Source: Planctomycetota bacterium (lineage in GTDB: Bacteria > Planctomycetota > PUPC01 > JACPCR01). From it: 10,436 bases of DNA. Of the stretch, positions 7,663-10,436 are shown in pieces; within the stretch, counting starts at the first letter, position 1; every line of letters starts with the position of its first letter. The stretch covers positions 1-10,436 of the forward strand of contig JASLXP010001273.1 of assembly GCA_030740295.1 (NCBI GenBank). The letters are read 5' to 3'. Made by a program: the position numbers and the translations under genes. A model generated the notes under the pieces. The model was given only the letters and a program-made list of their open reading frames with translations, did no database searches and had not been told where the DNA came from.

Positions 7663-8385
7663 TCACATGCCGGGCGGCCTGAGGAGTTGCCGCTGCCTTT
7701 CCGTCAGGTGGCTGTAATCGCCGTCAGCATACTTATGCGCGTAGTAGGCGCCATGGCCAGGGCAGTATTTGAGGAACAAGGCCCGGCGATTTGTCTTTCG
7801 CTTCCAACTGCGCGTAGCATGCATCAGGGCCTCGGTAAAGATGATTACATCGCCCGCGTTAACTGCAGGCTGCAAAATGTAATCGGCGTGGCGCTCCTTC
7901 ATCAGAACTTCCTCGGGCAGCAGATTCGGGAAATTGCTCTTATGGCTGCCCGGGATGCACATGAACCCACCATCCTCCGGCCCGGCATCCGTCAGGCAGT
8001 AAATGACTGCGGTCAGACCGCTGCGTGACATGCCGTCCTGGCAGCGATACCAACAACTGCCACTGATGCTGTTATCACCATGGAACGCCAATCCGGGCTT
8101 CCCCGCTTCCAGGTCCATGCAGTAATCATGGTCCAACCGAAAGTTGGGGCCCAGCACTCTCTCCAGGCACACGAAGGCCGGCGCGTAATCGATTAACTCC
8201 TGGACAGCCGGCCCCCATTCGATTGGGTTGCTTTTCTGCCTGCTTGTGGTCTCCGCGTTCCGTGGCGAGGAGGCGTGGTTCTCGTCGAACAGTTCATGGA
8301 TGGATGCGATCTGTGCGTCATCCAACGCGCCGCGGATGATATGAAAGCCATTGATATCCCAGACGAACAGTTCTTCATCGGTCAT
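7663..8385 (-). CDS. Phytanoyl-CoA dioxygenase (PhyH) family oxygenase
   Basis: 240 residues, cytoplasmic, a plausible length for the PhyH family of non-haem iron, 2-oxoglutarate-dependent oxygenases. The double-stranded beta-helix signature is complete. His102-Gly-Asp104 in 'LAFHGDN' and His189 in 'ALMHATRSW' form the iron triad, and Arg200/Arg201 in 'NRRALFLKY', 11-12 residues after His189, is the expected 2-oxoglutarate anchor. 'GPEDGGFMCIPGSHKSNFP' (residues 136-153) is the usual family loop before the distal histidine. Members hydroxylate or halogenate many small molecules and the substrate cannot be told from sequence; there is no specific evidence for phytanoyl-CoA. Many such genes occur in Planctomycetes. 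A GAGG at 8397-8394 lies 8 bases before ATG 8385. It is 59 bases after the PQQ-like propeller gene and probably shares its transcript. Confidence 0.88.
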   Translation of the reverse strand: MTDEELFVWDINGFHIIRGALDDAQIASIHELFDENHASSPRNAETTSRQKSNPIEWGPAVQELIDYAPAFVCLERVLGPNFRLDHDYCMDLEAGKPGLAFHGDNSISGSCWYRCQDGMSRSGLTAVIYCLTDAGPEDGGFMCIPGSHKSNFPNLLPEEVLMKERHADYILQPAVNAGDVIIFTEALMHATRSWKRKTNRRALFLKYCPGHGAYYAHKYADGDYSHLTERQRQLLRPPGM

Positions 8386-8444
8386 GTCTCATGCCTCAGT
8401 TTGGTTGCCTGGACGAGTCATGGAACCCTCGCCGTGCGTCACAG

Positions 8445-9695
8445 TCATTTAAGGCCGATGCAGTAGAGCATCTCCCGGCGTTGATTCCCAATCATGTGCG
8501 CCACGCGCTGATAGATGCGTCCGCCACTGAAAGTCGGTGTGGCAAAGACCTCGTTGCCGAGCGTGTTCTCAGCGCGGAGCGTGAATTTCCCGGGCGTGGC
8601 CTCGAAGATGAAAGTCTTGCCCGATTCATTGGCGGCATAGAATAAGTCTCCTGCAAGGACAAGAGACGAACTGAATGTCCCGCCCAGTCGGCCCTTCCAC
8701 ATCTCTTTCCCCGTGTCGCTCTTCCAGCAGACTGCAATCCCCGCATCGGTGACCGCGTAAAGATATCCCTTGTGAACGATCATTGAGGGAACATAGACCC
8801 TGACGCTGTTTTCCCAGACTACCGTTCCGGAGCCGTCGGCCCGGATCGCGGAGACATGGTTTCTCGGATAACCACCACTCGTAAAGACAAGGTCTCCATT
8901 GGTCGGCATGGTGGTAACGCATTCCGTCGTCGCGCCTTTGATTTCCCAGATCGTCTCCCCGGTCATGGGATCAAAACTTGATACGAGATTCGTTCCGGAA
9001 AAAAGAAGCTGGTCTCGTCCATGGATGTGATGGATGACAGGCGAGGCGTAGTTTGGCTTCCTGGCACGTTGGGTTTTCCAGACGATTTTTCCGGTCTTTC
9101 GCTCCAGTCCCGCGATGCAGCCCGCTTTCTTGTTGTCCGCGGAAACTATCACCAGCGAACGATAAACCGCGGGTGATGAGCCATAGCCCTGGTGAACCTT
9201 GTATTCCGTAATCTTCGTCTGCCAGAGAATCTCCCCCTCACGGCTGATAGCGGACGTGTAAACTGCACCGCCGTTGAGGAAGCTGATAAAGAACCGTTCA
9301 CCGTCGCTCGCCATTGTCGATGAGGCGAGGGTTGCTTTCTTGTTCATTCTTTTGACGAATCGGCCCTGGTGAATCTTCGCTTTCCAGAGAGAACGGCCGG
9401 TGTCCCGATCAAAGCAAAGAACTGACTGGGTCTGCGAGTCATGTTCGGCAGCAGCCAGCAGCACTTGATTGCCGACCACCGTCACCGAACCATGGCCCCG
9501 ACCGGGCACGGGCTGTTTCCAGATGACGTTTTTGGTTTCGCTCCATTCCGTCGGCGGTGGAGAGTCTCCGGAAGCAATGCCGTCGCGCTTCGCCCCTCGC
9601 CAGCAAGGCCAGTCGGTAGAGGCAAAGTTGAGCTCCTCGGCGAAACCTACGGGTGAAAAGCCCACCATAAGTGCAAGCAAGAAGCGTTCGCGCAT
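8445..9695 (-). CDS. Exported PQQ-like beta-propeller repeat protein
   Basis: 416 residues from ATG 9695. A GTG at 9704 in the same frame would add three residues, but GGTGA just upstream of 9695 and a neat signal peptide (MRERFLLALMVGFSPVGFA, cleavage near 19/20) favour the ATG. The mature N-terminus has DWPCWRGAKRDG (28-39), the start seen in many planctomycete and verrucomicrobial PQQ-like (BamB-like) proteins. At least five blades end in the repeat pattern D-x-TGxxxW, for example 'DRDTGRSLWKAK', 'ERKTGKIVWKTQ', 'DPMTGETIWEIKG' and 'KSDTGKEMWKGRL'. The fold is an eight-bladed type beta-propeller, used in binding or assembly. PQQ dehydrogenase catalytic residues and a haem site (CxxCH) are not seen, so enzyme activity is unlikely and PQQ binding is unproven. 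It is the first gene of the minus-strand run. Confidence 0.88.
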   Translation of the reverse strand: MRERFLLALMVGFSPVGFAEELNFASTDWPCWRGAKRDGIASGDSPPPTEWSETKNVIWKQPVPGRGHGSVTVVGNQVLLAAAEHDSQTQSVLCFDRDTGRSLWKAKIHQGRFVKRMNKKATLASSTMASDGERFFISFLNGGAVYTSAISREGEILWQTKITEYKVHQGYGSSPAVYRSLVIVSADNKKAGCIAGLERKTGKIVWKTQRARKPNYASPVIHHIHGRDQLLFSGTNLVSSFDPMTGETIWEIKGATTECVTTMPTNGDLVFTSGGYPRNHVSAIRADGSGTVVWENSVRVYVPSMIVHKGYLYAVTDAGIAVCWKSDTGKEMWKGRLGGTFSSSLVLAGDLFYAANESGKTFIFEATPGKFTLRAENTLGNEVFATPTFSGGRIYQRVAHMIGNQRREMLYCIGLK

Positions 9696-9718
9696 AATCT
9701 TCACCGTAAGATTCCCAT

Positions 9719-9747
9719 ATAATGTAAATGACAGCAGTTCTGATCAA
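9719..9747 (-). promoter_or_regulatory. Candidate sigma70-type promoter for the minus-strand run
   Basis: On the minus strand TTGATC (9747-9742) is followed after exactly 17 bases by CATTAT (9724-9719), each matching 4 of 6 consensus bases. The start codon at 9695 lies about 24 bases further on. The region is AT-rich compared with its surroundings. Hexamers this weak occur by chance, so this is only a candidate. Confidence 0.25.
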
Positions 9748-9849
9748 TCCAGCCTTATTAGAGAAGTGTCATTCCATCGGACCCAGCCCGGCTACAGCGG
9801 TCCGGTAAAGCGATACATTGATTTCATCGTCCCGTTAAAGCGCGGAATT

Positions 9850-9871
9850 GCCAGGGCCTGATGGCCCTGGC
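9850..9871. other. Perfect 9-bp hairpin, loop TGAT
   Basis: GCCAGGGCC (9850-9858) and GGCCCTGGC (9863-9871) are exact inverted copies around a four-base loop. No T-tract follows on either strand, so it is not a standard intrinsic terminator. It could still stop or stabilise a transcript, or be a protein-binding palindrome. It lies in gene-free sequence upstream of the PQQ-like propeller gene. Confidence 0.6.
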
Positions 9872-10011
9872 CATTGTATCAGCCCACCATTCTTTGAAAA
9901 CGAGGCCACGTCGCTCTCCGGCTCTCTGGCTGACACCTTGAACGCCAGCGTTTGCCTCAGAGGGCCTCACAGGCGGACGACGGAATAATCCGGGCAGGAC
10001 GCGACGATGGC

Positions 10012-10046
10012 TCCGAAGACCCGGCTGAATTAGCCGGGTCTTCGGA
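10012..10046. repeat. Perfect 15-bp hairpin, loop GAATT, related to the array linker
   Basis: The arms 10012-10026 and 10032-10046 are exact inverted copies (TCCGAAGACCCGGCT) around the loop GAATT. No T-tract follows. The right arm with part of the loop (TTAGCCGGGTCTTCG) closely matches the TTAGCCGGGTTCTTCG linker that separates the array units at 10184 and 10321, so this hairpin looks like the left boundary element of the array. Confidence 0.65.
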
Positions 10047-10065
10047 TCTGGCGTCGCTCAAAGAA

Positions 10066-10211
10066 CCCGTCTAAAGCCGTGACTCCACCCCCTGCTGACG
10101 ACGCCGAACTTCGATCAGTAAGTGGAGAAGAGGGTGTTTTAGAAACGTCAGCGGGAGTTGGAGTCACGGCTTTAGACGCTTTATTAGCCGGGTTCTTCGC
10201 AGTACGGCAGG
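10066..10211. repeat. Array unit 1 (146 bases)
   Basis: The fullest unit. The outer stem CGTCTAAAGCC (from 10068) pairs exactly with GGCTTTAGACG ending at 10178, and the inner TGACG at 10096-10100 pairs with CGTCA at 10146-10150. In the loop ACGCC (10101-10105) can pair with GGTGT (10133-10137) using one G-T wobble, which would extend the stem past a bulge. Confidence 0.75.
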
Positions 10212-10348
10212 CCCGTCTAAAGCCGTTACTCCAACCCCTGCTGACGACGCCAAACTTCGATCTGTAAGTGGAGAAGAGGGTGTTTTAGAAACGTTAGCGG
10301 GAGTTGGAGTCACGGCTTTATTAGCCGGGTTCTTCGCAGTACGGCAGA
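10212..10348. repeat. Array unit 2 (137 bases, 9-base deletion)
   Basis: Same as unit 1 except for a few substitutions and loss of nine bases in the right arm: CTTTAGACGCTTTATT in unit 1 is CTTTATT here. The outer five base pairs of the stem (CGTCT with AGACG) are therefore lost. One change (CGTCAG to CGTTAG at 10292-10297) turns a G-C pair into a G-T wobble and keeps pairing. Confidence 0.75.
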
Positions 10349-10436
10349 CCCGTCTAAAGCCGTTACTCCAACCCCTGCTGACGACGCCGAACTTCGATCA
10401 GTAAGTGGAGAAGAGGGTGTTGTAGAAACGTCAGCG
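10349..10436. repeat. Array unit 3 (partial, cut at window end)
   Basis: 88 bases match units 1 and 2 up to the start of the right arm (CGTCAGCG at the window edge). It shares the TACTCCAACCCC left arm with unit 2 and the GCCGAAC and GATCAG loop bases with unit 1. It carries one private change, GTTGTAG for GTTTTAG. Confidence 0.75.

Larger units (their letters stand above)
9705..10065. other. Non-coding region between the PQQ-like gene and the repeat array
   Basis: About 360 bases with no convincing gene on either strand. It holds the candidate promoter (9719-9747), the hairpins at 9850-9871 and 10012-10046, and two short related strings, CCGGTAAAGCG (9802-9812) and CCCGTTAAAGCG (9831-9842). 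These two recall the CCCGTCTAAAGCCG opening of the array units and may be a decayed edge of the array. From 9873 to 10011 I see nothing further. Confidence 0.5.
10066..10436. repeat. Tandem array of long-hairpin units, about 2.6 copies, cut by the window edge
   Basis: Three near-identical units begin with CCCGTCTAAAGCCG at 10066, 10212 and 10349, periods of 146 and 137 bases; the third is cut off after 88 bases. Only a handful of substitutions separate the copies. Unit 1 is an imperfect palindrome: arms 10068-10100 and 10146-10178 pair at 30 of 33 positions around a 45-base loop. A linker with TTAGCCGGGTTCTTCG joins the units. There are no variable spacers, which excludes a CRISPR array, and no start and ribosome site for a real gene. 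Candidates are a palindromic repeat family (MITE or REP-like), a structured RNA array or a binding-site array. No transposase or terminal direct repeats are visible. Confidence 0.85.

Noticed and set aside
7219..8028. A 269-codon plus-strand open frame spanning the DUF5329/PhyH gap
   Set aside because: It is antisense to two well-supported genes, and no domain or good start is seen.
9469..9861. A 130-codon plus-strand open frame reaching into the non-coding region
   Set aside because: Most of it is antisense to the PQQ-like gene and the rest shows no protein-like features.
10079..10267. A 62-codon open frame on the plus strand in the repeat array
   Set aside because: It runs through repeat units and linker, has no ribosome site and its sequence simply follows the palindrome.
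10066..10436. CRISPR array
   Set aside because: The units repeat over their full length with no unique spacers, and there are no cas genes.
10066..10436. Integron attC sites
   Set aside because: The units are palindromic and of suitable length, with CCAAC and GTTGG near the expected places, but the 7-base core consensus (RYYYAAC/GTTRRRY) is not met at its last base and there are no gene cassettes between units.

Overview
The window looks like a chromosomal piece of a Planctomycetes or related PVC-superphylum bacterium, probably environmental. This rests on protein types, not on a marker gene. It holds a PA14-type secreted domain, a PQQ-like beta-propeller with the DWPxWRG start typical of planctomycete and verrucomicrobial secretomes, a phytanoyl-CoA dioxygenase family oxygenase, a large secreted heparinase II/III-type lyase, and several other Sec-exported proteins. 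No rRNA, tRNA, transposase or CRISPR array was seen.

Layout. Positions 1-476 (+) are the C-terminal end of a PA14-like protein cut by the window edge. Positions 638-1576 (+) encode an exported protein with TPR-like helices and a C-terminal FMN-binding domain. From 1613 to about 9700 everything is on the minus strand. In transcription order the genes are a PQQ-like beta-propeller protein (9695-8445), a PhyH-family dioxygenase (8385-7663), an exported DUF5329 protein (7457-6141), a PLP enzyme of the D-cysteine desulfhydrase/ACC deaminase family (6086-5013) and a 1124-residue heparinase-like polysaccharide lyase (4987-1613). The 25-60 base gaps suggest two co-transcribed blocks, PQQ-PhyH and DUF5329-PLP-lyase, with about 200 bases between them. 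The plus and minus genes converge at 1577-1612, where no clear terminator is visible.

The last 730 bases (9705-10436) have no convincing gene. They hold a weak promoter candidate for the minus-strand run, two perfect hairpins, and from 10066 a tandem array of 137-146 base units. Each unit is built around a long imperfect palindrome with arms of about 33 bases. The array runs off the right edge and is the least explained part of the window.

How the genes work together is only partly clear. The lyase and the PA14 protein point to extracellular polysaccharide breakdown. The PLP enzyme and the dioxygenase are cytoplasmic and have no obvious link to it. The flavinylated TPR protein suggests extracytoplasmic electron transfer, but its partners are not in the window.
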